Assembly (NCBI RefSeq): GCF_000499385.1
Contig: NW_013655200.1
Span: 69,533 to 133,532, forward strand
Direction: 5' to 3'
DNA: 64,000 nt
From: Eimeria necatrix
Taxonomy: Eukaryota; Apicomplexa; Conoidasida; Eucoccidiorida; Eimeriidae
The position numbers and the translations under genes were made by a program. Below, in pieces: positions 47,101 through 57,660 of the stretch. Numbering within the stretch: position 1 is the first letter of the stretch; each line of letters begins with the position of its first letter. The notes beneath the pieces are model-generated. The model had not been told where the DNA came from. It did no database searches and saw nothing but the letters and a program-made list of their open reading frames with translations.

Positions 47101-50100
47101 GGCCACCCTTGTGCTCCAGAGCCCCAGAATACCTTAAGGAGGCCCCGGGGACTTCCTCCGGCAGCCGCCTTTCCCTCTTTAGCATCCACAAGAGACTTTC
47201 AACTTGAAAGGCATATAGCCCCTTGTTAAGTAGGGCTTGCAGCTTGGACTCACACAGGGAGGGGTGCTTTGGAGGCTCCTCAGGGACCCCTAGGCGAGTT
47301 TGAGATGCCTCCAAGAGTTTCTGGGGGCTTCCCAGAACTGAAACATCTGGGCTGCAGTTGACCACGCCTTGCCTTTTAGCTTTCCTTGTGTAGTCACAAA
47401 AAGGCTGGGGTAATATGGCGGGCTCTTCACCCGTAAGTCTTGGTTGTGACAAAAGCTGCTGCTGCTGCCGTTCCTGTTGTAGCTGCTGCTGTTGCTCTTG
47501 TCCTTGTGCCTTCTGTTGCTGCTGCTGTTGTTGTTGGGGCTGTTCTGGCTGCTGTTGCTGTTGCTGCTGCTGCCGCGGCTCAGGTTCTCCGGTACGTTCC
47601 GTCTTTACTATCCCACGTTTTTCACTTGTTGCAGTAGTGTACGGATCCACCGGGAACCCGCTGGCGCTGCTGCTGCTGTCGCCCGCTGCTTCTTGCTGTG
47701 TTAGTTGCACTTGATTGCTTGCTTTCCTTCTTTTTAAAGGGCTAATGCAGCCTTCCCCTCCCAGCGGCAGCCGACTAAACCTCTTGGCTGTGGCCTCTAC
47801 AGCTGCACGGCTAAGGGAGGAAGCAGCAAGTCGAGCTGACGACTTCAGGCGCCCCTTTCCGGAACCTGAGCAACAAGACAAAGGAGTGGGGGGCCCCGAG
47901 CTTCTCCCGCTACCTTCATGTGGCCCCCGTACCCTGATAGGCGTCACATAGGGAGAGGGTATAGTGCTAACAGCAGGACACGAAGGCGAGTTGCCTCGCG
48001 TTGCTGCTGCTGCTGCTGACGACGATGCTGCTACCGCTGATGATGCCCTCGCCAGCGACCGTCGCGGCGTCGACGGTTCGCTGTAGGAGCCCTGAGAGAG
48101 TATTGGGGCAAATCTCGCTCCTACTGCGGCTGCTGCTGCTGCTGTCGCTGCTGCTGCTGCGGTTAGTCCTGCGGTGTTCATGGCGACGTGCTGCGAGTTT
48201 GTTGCCAATAGTGTAGTTTCTCTACACCGGGGAGCGGTAGCAGCCGCACTATCGGCACCTGCATCTCTTAAGCGCTTATTGTCTCCCACTTCAACATCAG
48301 GAGCAGCAACAACTTCTTGTGGTGCAACAACAGCAGCAGCAACGGCAACAGCAACCTGCTGGGAAGCAGGGACAGCAGCATGCGAGCGAGTTGCTGCTGC
48401 TTCCGCCGCACCAACTGCCGGCGAGGAACTCTCAAGGGTTGTATTGGCACCTTGAGAAGGAAATAAAAAGCCATTATCATCAGCAGATGAAGCAGAAGCA
48501 GCAGCAACGGGTGTTGCTGCTTTGTCTGGGACAGAGGGCGGCGACTGGTCCCTCTCCGTATGCTGCGTTGCAGGGAGCACCCCGGCCTCCATATCCAGCT
48601 CTGTATCTCCTGCTGCAGCTTCTATTACTGTCTCAGTTGCTGCTGCCTCTGTTGCAGCCGCAACTTTTGCTGCTGCATCCATCGCCAGCGTGTCGCTTTT
48701 TGCTGCTGCTGTGTCCGTTGCTCCTGTGCTGCTTGATGCTGCCGTGGCATCCGTTGCTGCCGCTGCATCCGTTGCTTCTGCTGCATTCGTTTCCCTGGCT
48801 GCATCCGTTGCTGCAGCTGTGTCCGTTGCTGCAGCTGCATCCGTTGCATCTGCTGCGTCCGTTGCTGCTGCTTCATCCGTTGCATCTGCTGCATCCGTTA
48901 CTGCTGCTGCATCCGTTGCATTTGCTGCATCCGTTGCTGTTGCTACATCCGTTGCTGCTGCTACATGCGTTGCTGTAGCTGCATGCCTTTTTGCAGCTGC
49001 ATCCGTTGCTGCAGGCTTGCTTGTCAGTTCCTTCTGAGTGTGTTGGGTCAGTTCATCTGCTTCTAACTGGTAAACTTGCCAGACCACTTCTCTGTGTGTC
49101 TGCTGGCTGTCCGCCTCACTCCAACTGCCGCAAACCACAGGGGCTGTCCCGTAAAGCCCTTCAACAGCCCCTTCGCCCGCAAGTGGGAGCCGCCCAAGGG
49201 GGCCCCCTTCAAGAAGGCTTTCTTTCGGGGACCCCACCAGCTGCCTGCGAGGGCCTTGGCTGGCAGCTGTGTCTGTGGACGCGGGAGCGTGAGCTTGCTG
49301 CAGATCTGTATGAGGCAGACGGGCGTGAGACGCAGCCGTTGCAGCAGCAGCACAAGCAGCGGCAGCAACGGGAGCAGCGGCTGGGGAAGCAGCAGCAGCA
49401 GCAGCAGCAAGACCTGTGGATGACAAAGAACCCGAAATCTTGTTTTCCCCCCTCTCGCACGGCAAGTGAGGTGGATCGACGCTGGAAGCAAAGGCTGCAA
49501 TGTCGGAAGCATTTGGTGCTTCAGCAGCCGCTGCTGCTGCCGCAGGTTCTGCTGGTGCTGCAGCTGCTGTCGGCATTGCTGGTACTGCTGCTGATGCTGA
49601 AGGCGCTGCTTCCGCCGCACAATCAGCTTCATCAGCAGTGTCAGATGCTGCAGTTGCTGCCTCTGCAGTTGCTGCCCCTGCAGTTGCAGCTGCTGCCCCT
49701 GCCGCTGCGGTTGCGCCCACTCCCCTCTTCCGGAAGGCAGCAGCAGCAGCTGCTGCTGCTGCATGAATCTGTGACGGAGTTGCTACTTCTGCTTGAGCTT
49801 TCATTTGGGCCAACAAAGACAGCTCAGAGGGCCGCAACCAGAGAGCACTGGCTCCACCCTTACCTCTCTGGTCGCGCTTGCCTTCGGTTCCAGTTACTGT
49901 TGCTGCTGCTGCAGCTGGTGCTGGTTCTGATGCAGCAGCAACAGCTGCAGTCACCGCAGCAAGGCCTGTGGAGTAAAAGGCAATAGATGCAGGGCGTCGG
50001 CTCTGCTTCTCTGACTGGCAGTTTCCTTCACCATTGCTGCTTTTGTTGCTGCCGGTAGCGGTGCTGCTGCTGCCGTTCAAGTCCGCTATGCTGCACTCTG

Positions 50101-50530
50101 CGGATTTCACTTCGGGCCCGCTTGAAGACGCTTTGAATGCTCCCTTAAATCTGCTTCGCGGCTCGCCGGGAATGCTGCTCTTCGAAAGGCTTAGCATCTC
50201 TCTGCCCCCTGCAGTGGCCCTAGAGGTCCAGGGGCCTCCTTGGGACTCCTGGGGACCCCTTGGGGCCCCTGGGGCCTCAGGGGGATCCCCAGCAGCGGTG
50301 GAGGTGAAGGTGCTGTCAACTCGGAGATCCTCCCAACCAAAAAGCGGCAAAGACGGAGGGGAAAACGCTTCCAGTCGTCCCTCGGAAGTTCCTTGAAGCT
50401 GAACCCCCAAGGGGCCATCGGGGGCCGCTTGCTGCGTACAGCCACCTACAGTGTCATCTTGGCTGCCGCAACACAGCTGCGAGAAGCAGCGAAGTTCACC
50501 TGCTGACTCTTCGTCTTCTTCAGGCCCCAT
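44194..50530 (-). CDS. SNF2-family ATPase with giant low-complexity N-terminus
   Basis: Probable DNA translocase or chromatin remodeller. Exons 50530-46783, 46555-44733 and 44556-44194 join in phase to 1,977 residues. Helicase motifs appear in order: Walker A DEPGLGKT (about 47,072-47,095, -), LVLSPASLVSQWEREI (Ia), VVLASYEAL across the first intron, motif II DEVH (near 46,015; DEAH/DEGH in relatives), motif III LTATPG (near 45,930), and in the C-terminal lobe ICEPIMNP and motif VI RLTRIGQ (44,431-44,454). The DEPGLGKT box and long insertions between lobes recall RAD5/HLTF/SHPRH relatives, but I see no RING finger. The first 1,050 residues are mostly Ala, Gln, Ser and Thr homopolymers, including an ATDAA repeat, and carry no recognisable domain. 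An insert of about 100 residues separates the Ia/Ib region from DEVH. Confidence 0.85.
47449..47580 (-). repeat. CAG-rich poly-Gln tract in SNF2 gene
   Basis: About 130 bp of CAG/CAA-dominated sequence encoding runs of Gln with Pro and Glu ([17 protein letters not shown] and onwards), shortly before the helicase domain. Confidence 0.85.
48640..49020 (-). repeat. 15/18-bp coding minisatellite (ATDAA repeat)
   Basis: On the plus strand the unit is GCATCCGTTGCTGCT with variants of one extra codon, repeated about twenty times. On the coding strand it gives ATDAA and ATDAAA units. Units differ by single substitutions (ATDVA, ATETN-like, VTDAA), so the array is neither fresh nor strongly degraded. 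Confidence 0.85.
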
Positions 50531-50714
50531 TGGCGCTGTGATGCATTAAACAAATCGAAGCACCACAGCTGCAGCAGCAGTTGCTGCTGCTGGTGCTGTG
50601 CGTGCTGCACGTCGGCTGAGTGCAATGAGGTTTCAGGGACGCAGAGGGAGTTGACGACGAGCCCAATCCCTCCACAGGGCTCCTTACTCACGATTCATGT
50701 GATAAATACTACTT
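50531..50714. other. Short gap upstream of the SNF2 gene
   Basis: 184 bp between the SNF2 ATG and the proposed stop of the next minus-strand gene. No feature beyond a CAG-rich patch at 50,568-50,610. Confidence 0.4.
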
Positions 50715-51882
50715 TTAGAGGGAAACATATTGCTGAAACGGGCGGAGGAGCGGCCTCCGTGGGGTTGGGTCACAGCCGACTTCGTGGAAGCCCCCCGTGA
50801 GCCGCTCGCACCATACAGATAAAAATACGTACTTGTTGCCAAGTCATCCAACTAAATACTTTCATGAAAATAAGAGGAAGTAACTGAAGTAGACGAGATG
50901 GGCCAAGGAGGACACCTCGGAGGTCCAAGGTAACAGTCAGGGTAGACTTTCCTGGTGGCAACGAGACAAAAATCAACTGCAAAAATTTCGGAGTAAGAGC
51001 TTACTAATCTCACATAGTAGGCGCTAAAGTCGTCAGATAAGATCCGCCAGAGATACAATTCAGCAGCTGGGGAGAGGGGCCCCTTTCCCAAAGGTGGGGC
51101 CCCCATTGGGGCTATGCAGTCGCGAGTTCTGAGTAGGAATCTACGTTGAAGAAAAAAGTGAGGCTGTATTATCAAAAAATCTTCTAATTTTAACTGCTTT
51201 TCACTGCCTTTGCAAAAGCTTCATATTATGGAAAACTTTTGGTGATGGCGGAACGTAAAGGCCGCACGGAACCCGTGACGATCATGTTGCATATTTCCTA
51301 TGCCCCATAACCAAAGTTGAAAAGGAGCATTCAGCTACAATTTAGAGGTCGGAAGGTATTACTGTGCGTTATTTCCGTGCAGCGCCACGCACTAAAGCTT
51401 ATGTTCATCTCCATAAGGCGGTTATATGTCACAACGCCGTTCCGTGCAACGCAGGCGCTTATTGTATACATCACCGCAGATCCAGTAAAAACTGGCAGCT
51501 TCATCATCTAATTCTCAATGAGCTTTGTGCAGAAACTGATTTCCCTCTCCAAATGCGCCACTCGTAGATCATTTGGAGCCACTTCCGGTGTTCGAGCTGA
51601 AAATACTAACTCGTGGGTGTTACGTGGTTCGACAGCAAAGCGCGCATACTCCCCACTTAATTGAATGCAACCTCTACAGCTGAACTGTGGGGCAGGGGGG
51701 AGGCCGGTGCCCAGCTGCTTCACTTCTGAGACCTTTAATGCCTTTGCATGACGAGTTCGTCCATTGAAACTATAGTCAGCAGAGTTGACTAGCTTCGCTG
51801 CAGACACGGTTGACATGATATGGATGGCGAGTACGCTACCCAAAGAGGCTACACTTGAGTCACGTGGGCTCTCCTCGGCCAT
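50715..51882 (-). CDS. Tentative four-exon small protein
   Basis: A phase-consistent path exists: 51882-51650 (starting MAEESPRDSSVASL), 51140-51005, 50976-50833 and 50732-50715 (TAA), about 176 residues. It includes AELYLWRILSDDFSAYY and KSTLTVTLDLRGVLLGPS, followed by a hydrophobic stretch (LLQLLPLIFMKVF). It requires a 28-nt intron (51004-50977). Alternatively, exon 1 is open for about 47 more codons (to 51508) and exon 2 runs through the tiny intron, so two separate gene pieces or a different model are possible. No family recognised. Confidence 0.35.
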
Positions 51883-52108
51883 CACGAGCAGTAGTGGCGG
51901 CTGCTCTTGCAACAACTGCTGCTGTTGCTGCCGGCGCTGCTGCTTGGGCCACAGCCAAAGCCGCAGCAGCACCTCCTCCCGCTGTCAATGCTGTAAAAAT
52001 GCGCAGTGCGAACTGGAACTTAAACGCTGCTGCTTGCGCATGCACCTGCCTGCTTGTGACATCATGAATGAAGCAAGTGCTGTTGCTGCCGCTGCTGCTA
52101 CAGCCCCT

Positions 52109-55100
52109 TTAGTCTTCTTCTTCAACTGGCTGGAACTCGGCCTCGTCGGGCTCCGATATCCAGTCAGCGAATTCTATAGATGTGTCCCAGGCTGCAGCCA
52201 CTCCACTGCCGGTGCCTGCTGCTGGAGTTGCTGCTCCTTGTTGTTGCTGCTGCTGCTGCACCTGCTGTTGGAAACAGCGCTGCAGCCAAACTTGGGATAA
52301 AGGAACTGGAGGAGCAGCGAGATAAGGCGGCAGCGAAGTGGGCAGAGGGACACACGGCAACAGTGGGACAGCAGACAGCAGCAATGGCTGCACAAAGTCG
52401 GCTGATGCCGCAGCTGTTGGCTGCTGGTGCTGCTCTTGCGAGACTGTAGTAACAGGTGGCAAGGCCAAACCCAACAGTGGCAGCATTCTGCCGTGGGCGT
52501 TGCTGCAGTTAAGTGGCAGGCCTTTGCTGATTGCATAGAGAGCAAAGTAAGAGTCTCTTGAGGCGAGTAGGAGGTAGGAGCCATTGGAATGCACAGCGAT
52601 GTTGCTACTGCTGCTGCTGCTTCGCGGAGCCACAAAGCTCATCTCCAGATCCACAGTGTAGCTGCTGCTGCAGCAGCGGCAACTGCACCCTCCAGCATCG
52701 ACCAAATACTTCTCGCTGACGCAACTTCCTGCTGCAGTTGTTGGCTTTAATTGTGCTGTCGGTTCTGTAGCTGCTGCTGACTCTGCTGGTGCTCTGGTGT
52801 TCGAGATGCCTAGGGATGGCAACTGAGGGAACCAAATATTTGCCCTCGCGAGTTTGTCCGTCTCCTGCTGTTGTTCCCGCTGCTCTTGTTCCTGCTGCTG
52901 TAGGCTGTCGCTGTTTGCTGTTCTTGATGCTGCAGCATTGCAGTGCACGTGCAATTGCTTTTCTTTGTGGTTTCTAAAACGACGGACACAAACTTGCAGC
53001 ACTGAAATCTCTCCAGCTGTGTCGCAGCAGATCAGTCTGGCTGTGTCTACAATTGGCTCCATCTCTTTGTTGTTCCGCTTGCTGCCGCTACTGTGAACTT
53101 CGCTGTTCTCTCTGCTGCGGGAATTAGTGTTTCTCTGTTGCCTTGCAATGGAAAAGTAGAGACGGTCAGAGATTGGCAGCCTGCTGATGCAGTTGCGCTG
53201 TATGCACACCTCAGGCGCCTCATCAACTGACTCTGCATCCCTGCGGTGCTGCCGGTCGCCTTCGTCTTCCAGACGCCCAGACTGCAGCACTGAGCTTAAC
53301 TTGTCCTGCTCCAGATTGTGTTGGTCCTGCTGTTTCTGCGCCTCCCGTTGCTGCTGCTGCTCCCGCTCCTTCTGCTGCCAACACACAAGCACGCTGAAGA
53401 GCAAGTGCTGTTGCTGTGTGGACAGCCCAAAGCCCATTCGAAGGTTCCCAATAAACTCCCGAGCAGCATCAGTAGCAGCAGGCGCGGTACTTTCCATTGC
53501 TCCTGCAGCTCTCCTGAAGCTACGCAGCACTTCCTTCGCTGCTTGCCTCAGCAGCACCGCAGGCATTTCAGCCTGCAGCATTGCTGCTGAGGTGTCAGGG
53601 GAGGTACCTCCCCAAGGTGCGCAAGGGGCTCCTAGAGAAGACTGCGAAAAGCAAAAGCAGAATGCTGCACAATATTCCAGCAAACGCAGTGCATTTTGAC
53701 GCTGCAGCTGCAGCAGAGATGGCAGATTCTGCTGCACCTGCTGCTGCAACTGTAGCATGCTTCTACTGTTGCTGCTGTCCGCTGGGTCCAGTAGACGCAG
53801 CAGACGAACCAGTCTGCTACAGAACTGCTGCAAGACAAGCTGCTGCTTGTCCTGGGGCGCAGCGGCATCAGGCAACACCGCGGCAGCAGGGTCTGCGGCA
53901 ACAGAAGCCTTTCCTGATGCCGGTGTTGCCGCTGCTCCTTTTAGTCGAGCTTTCTTGGATGGCCTGGCTGCTGCTGTTGCGACGGCATCTTCGGCGCTGC
54001 CACCATTTTTCCCGCCACTGCCGCTGTTGCCAGCGCAATTGTTGCTGCCTTTTACAGTTGAAGCGCCACCTGCTGCCTGCAACACGCCTACAGGTAGGCA
54101 GCTGCTGCGTAGCAGAAGCAGTTGCTGCTCTAGCGTCAGCTGCAGCAGCTTGCTCCTAACCATATGTTTCTCTGTCAAGAGCAAAGACAGAGAACACGCT
54201 ACAAGGGTGTAGCAGGCCGTAGCCAGCCAGCCTGCTGCCTCCTGGGGTAGTGATGAATGCCTCTGCTGCTGGTGCTTAGCTGCAGTAGCAGCAGCAGACA
54301 CCGCGGGGAATGAAGTCAGTGGGGAATCAGATGAAGAACTCACAGATACAAGAGCAGCGCACCAGCTGGTCTGCTGCTGCCTTAGCGCTGCTGCCTCTTT
54401 GCTACTGCTAGTGTTGGTGCTGCTGTACTTGTCAGCAAGGTTGTGCTGGTTGCTGCTCGCTGTGCTCCCCCCTGCATGCGCACCTTCGGATTCCCTCCTG
54501 TCAGTTACTTTTGCATCACTTTCTGCTTTTGCTGATAATGCGCTGCTCTTACCGCTGCTGTTGCTTATCCTGCTGCTGCTGCTGCTGCTCTGGCGTCGCG
54601 GCTTTGCACCTTTTCGCTGCATGCAACACTCAATGAGGCCGTCAAAATCCTCGTCTATGCGCTGCCGCAGCTTGCTAGACAGTAGCCGCAAGCTGCTGCT
54701 ACTGCTGCTGCTGCCATGTTTCTTCCTGTGGGTTGCGTGGGGCTTCAGCACAAGCTGACCCCTATGGCCTTCGAACAGCGACTCTTGCTGCCACTCTTGC
54801 TGCTGCGTATCACGGGGCTGCTGCTGCTGCTGCTCCATCTGACCCCTTCGCTGGCTTTTGCATGCTGTGCAGCTGCAGCAGCAGCAGCAGCACGGCAGTA
54901 CTGCCGCTTCCATCTCATCATAAGCAGCAACCAAACCTGGCTGCGCGCCGACGTAGACCATCGGGCGGGGGGGCCCTGCCCGCTCTGAGAGGGCCCCCCT
55001 TGCTGCAGGTGCAGTACCCAGGGGCCCCACTGGGCCCCTCTGCCTAGAAGTTGAAGTGAGGTAGACCGGATACGAGGAGGCCCTGGTGTCGTAGAGCAGC

Positions 55101-56317
55101 AGCAGGGCATCTGCAGTGACGCCGCAGAGGATGCTGGGCCCCAGACGGGGCAGCCAGGTGACACTGGTACAAACTTGCTGCTGAAGCTTGCTGCTGCTGC
55201 TGCTGGCTGCAGCAGCAGCGGCTACTGCACTAGCAGACGGCCCCTGATACCACGGGGGGCTTACGTCAGCGTACACAGGGAGGCGGCTGCTGCCGCCCCC
55301 TCTATTGCTGCTGCCTGCAGGAGCTGCTGCATCCGCGGTTGAACTGTTGCCCGATTGGGGCTTGCTGCTGTTGCTGGTGCTGCAGCGAAGTATGGTCTTT
55401 GCTGCTGTTGCGGCAGGCGGGGCGTGAGCATAAAAGCAGAAAGCATTAGCTTCAATGTCAAATACGGAAAGAAATGATGCAGCTGTGGCAGAGGCAACAG
55501 CAAGCTGCTGCTGCAGCAAGCTGTTGCTGCTGCAACAGCAAAGCGGCTCCCGCAGTGAGAATCCCTTCAATTCATTCGCTTCATAAAGACCATCGCTGCT
55601 GCTGCTGCTGCTGCTGCCACTCCAGTCTAGCACGACGCCGTTGCCTCCCTTGTCGACTGCCAGCAGATGCCGGTCCGACCCGAAGAGTTCGCTACTTCGC
55701 GTGTGGCAGCAGCAGCAGCCGCTGCTGCCAGCGCTGCCACTGGCACTGTGGCTGCTGCTGCAGCAAACAGCATCCCCCAGGCCCAAAAATTCGGCTTCAG
55801 CTGCTGCTGCTGTTCCTGCTGCTGCCTCTGAGATCGACAGCAGACGCCGCAGCTGAGGTGTATGCACACCTAGCATCTGCACTAGCAAGACGGAGTAGGG
55901 GAGAGACGCACAACGCAGCACTTCAGCCTTCCCTTCTGTCTCCGGGAAATCAAAATACGTGCTGCTGCTGCTGCTACTGTTGATTATTTTGTCCTGATTC
56001 CCACAGTCAGGAGCAGCAGCAGGAATGGTAGCTGGTGCAGAAGCAGGCCAGTGCGACTTGATAGCGAAAATGCCGCCCTCAGAGGTTCCCAGTGTCACCT
56101 CTGTCTCATCATAGCCACCCCAACCCCCACTGAATGTCAAGCAGCTGCAGTGACTCTGCAGGAGCTTCTCGAAGTAGCCCCTGTTGCCCGTGCCACTGCA
56201 GCTGCTGCTGCTGCTGCTGCTGCTCCGACGTATGTAAGGATGGACAACCCTGGAACCATTAGCGCAGTCAAAAAAACAAAGGCGGCCGGCAGAGTCGCTA
56301 GAGACCCACCGAGCCAT
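52109..56317 (-). CDS. Intronless 1,402-residue Ser/Ala-rich protein, possible beta-propeller
   Basis: A single uninterrupted frame from ATG (context AAAATGG) to a stop after EPDEAEFQPVEEED. Most of it is poly-Ser, poly-Ala, poly-Gln and poly-Cys runs from CAG/CTG repeats. Between these lie short beta-strand-like pieces typical of WD40/beta-propeller proteins: RWVSSDSAGRLCFFDC (residues 3-18), HLLAVDKGGNGVVLDW, ILCGVTADALLLLYDTRA, VYVGAQPGLVAAYDE, ARLICCDTAGEISVLQV and LLLASRDSYFALYAI. These fit propeller blades broken up by repeat insertions, though no canonical WD dipeptide series is clear. It is the only long intronless gene in an intron-rich window. The reading frame is preserved over 4.2 kb despite heavy repeats, which argues for a real protein. 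Function unknown. Confidence 0.72.
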   Translation of the reverse strand: MARWVSSDSAGRLCFFDCANGSRVVHPYIRRSSSSSSSSCSGTGNRGYFEKLLQSHCSCLTFSGGWGGYDETEVTLGTSEGGIFAIKSHWPASAPATIPAAAPDCGNQDKIINSSSSSSTYFDFPETEGKAEVLRCASLPYSVLLVQMLGVHTPQLRRLLSISEAAAGTAAAAEAEFLGLGDAVCCSSSHSASGSAGSSGCCCCHTRSSELFGSDRHLLAVDKGGNGVVLDWSGSSSSSSSDGLYEANELKGFSLREPLCCCSSNSLLQQQLAVASATAASFLSVFDIEANAFCFYAHAPPAATAAKTILRCSTSNSSKPQSGNSSTADAAAPAGSSNRGGGSSRLPVYADVSPPWYQGPSASAVAAAAAASSSSSKLQQQVCTSVTWLPRLGPSILCGVTADALLLLYDTRASSYPVYLTSTSRQRGPVGPLGTAPAARGALSERAGPPRPMVYVGAQPGLVAAYDEMEAAVLPCCCCCCSCTACKSQRRGQMEQQQQQPRDTQQQEWQQESLFEGHRGQLVLKPHATHRKKHGSSSSSSSLRLLSSKLRQRIDEDFDGLIECCMQRKGAKPRRQSSSSSSRISNSSGKSSALSAKAESDAKVTDRRESEGAHAGGSTASSNQHNLADKYSSTNTSSSKEAAALRQQQTSWCAALVSVSSSSDSPLTSFPAVSAAATAAKHQQQRHSSLPQEAAGWLATACYTLVACSLSLLLTEKHMVRSKLLQLTLEQQLLLLRSSCLPVGVLQAAGGASTVKGSNNCAGNSGSGGKNGGSAEDAVATAAARPSKKARLKGAAATPASGKASVAADPAAAVLPDAAAPQDKQQLVLQQFCSRLVRLLRLLDPADSSNSRSMLQLQQQVQQNLPSLLQLQRQNALRLLEYCAAFCFCFSQSSLGAPCAPWGGTSPDTSAAMLQAEMPAVLLRQAAKEVLRSFRRAAGAMESTAPAATDAAREFIGNLRMGFGLSTQQQHLLFSVLVCWQQKEREQQQQREAQKQQDQHNLEQDKLSSVLQSGRLEDEGDRQHRRDAESVDEAPEVCIQRNCISRLPISDRLYFSIARQQRNTNSRSRENSEVHSSGSKRNNKEMEPIVDTARLICCDTAGEISVLQVCVRRFRNHKEKQLHVHCNAAASRTANSDSLQQQEQEQREQQQETDKLARANIWFPQLPSLGISNTRAPAESAAATEPTAQLKPTTAAGSCVSEKYLVDAGGCSCRCCSSSYTVDLEMSFVAPRSSSSSSNIAVHSNGSYLLLASRDSYFALYAISKGLPLNCSNAHGRMLPLLGLALPPVTTVSQEQHQQPTAAASADFVQPLLLSAVPLLPCVPLPTSLPPYLAAPPVPLSQVWLQRCFQQQVQQQQQQQGAATPAAGTGSGVAAAWDTSIEFADWISEPDEAEFQPVEEED
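54550..55700 (-). repeat. Clustered CAG/CTG tracts in the 52,109-56,317 gene
   Basis: Repeated 15-45 bp CAG/CTG runs, for example near 54,570, 54,690, 54,820, 54,880, 55,185 and 55,590. In the coding frame they give Ser, Ala, Gln or Cys runs. The repeat density is the highest in the window. Confidence 0.8.
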
Positions 56318-57660
56318 TTTCGTTCGTTTGTTGTTGCTGCTGCTGCTGCTAGTGCTGCGGAAGAATTCACGCGCATTTAGGAGGCAGAGGTAGCCACTGC
56401 TCTGCCCGCCTTCTGAGCCGTAGATACATTGCAGGAGAGGCCTGTAGGCGCAAACTTTGCGTCCCAGTTGTTCAACTCTTCACATTCAAATTCAGTGATT
56501 CGTGGCTCGGCTGACAAGGGCTAACTCGCGGAGCCAGGCTTGCGAAAACCGCAGTCTGGTGCCGCTGAGGATCTCATGAACATCAGCGGAGTGCTGAAAA
56601 ACCCTAGTGTGCTGCCGCTGCCGCCGCTTTCGCTGGTATTGTGGCTAATGTTGCTGCTGCTGCTGTTGGGTATTGAGCTCGGAATGCTGAGCAGAAGAGC
56701 GAATGTCATGAATGCACCAGGGTACTGTACAGCAGACATTCAGGAAAAAGGTTAACCGAGACTGAGAAGGAGTGGAAGGAAGGAAATGGAACCCAGAGAA
56801 ACGGACGAGAAAAAGGAGGTCTGTGGAGGGAGCCTCTGCAGAATTAAGGAGCAGCACCGGGAAAACAAAGAAATAAAAAAGGAAAACTATATTTAATTTT
56901 TCATTAATAGCCGCCAGATCTCAAAATGTAACAGCATAAACTCAGAGACAACCCTTAGGGGGCCCCCCAACACGAGGCCCCCAGCCCGATGGCCAGACCA
57001 ATTAAGCTGTGTACGCAATTATTACTTGAATACTAACTATTTACATTTTTCCGTCACGTCTGAGCATTAAGATTGCAGCTTTAGGGGCACTCCAACTGTT
57101 TTGTACTCCCCAGCGCCGTTGTCTCCACTAGCTGACCCGTCACCTGTGTCCTCATTCTGAGCCCGGACTTTAAAGCTGAGACCCGAAAGTCTTAGTGAGA
57201 CGACAACAAAGACTGCTTGTGTAGTGTATTGACACTAAGTATATTTTACGAACATAAACAGCGGCGGCAGCAGCGGAAGCAGCTCACCAGGCAGCCGCCG
57301 TGCGACGCCGATTTCATCTCCATTTATAGGGCTTTCCATATTCAACATCCTCGGCTGTGACTTCTACATATCAGATGGATAGGCAGCAGTAGGTCTAGGC
57401 AAGCCCAAGGCAACGAGCAACAGTAGCTGGAGCAGCAGCAAGCAGCAGCAGCAGCAGCAACAGTTGCGGTAGCAGCAACAGAAGCAGAAGCAGCATGAAA
57501 AATTGCAGGAAGCCAAGCAGCAAACACAGCAGCACCGGCAGCAGCAGAGGCAGCAGCAGCAATTCAATCGACAGGAGTGCTAGCAGCGACAACAGCAGCA
57601 ACAGTGGCTGCAAGCGCATGCTTGAGATGTGAAGACGAGGTCCTGCATCAGCTCTTCAAA
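56318..57660. promoter_or_regulatory. Divergent intergenic region
   Basis: 1.34 kb between the ATG of the intronless gene (-) and the likely ATG of ALG7 (+). Both promoters should lie here. CAG-rich sequence from 57,255 onward may be 5' UTR or extra N-terminal coding sequence of ALG7. A GC-rich patch (GGGGGCCCCCC) lies at 56,959-56,970. No core promoter motif can be named. Confidence 0.45.

Noticed and set aside
48522..49037. Plus-strand Ala/Ser/Val-rich frame antisense to the SNF2 gene
   Set aside because: Any CAG/CTG repeat is open in all six frames. The minus-strand frame carries helicase motifs and splices in phase; this one has no homology or gene context.
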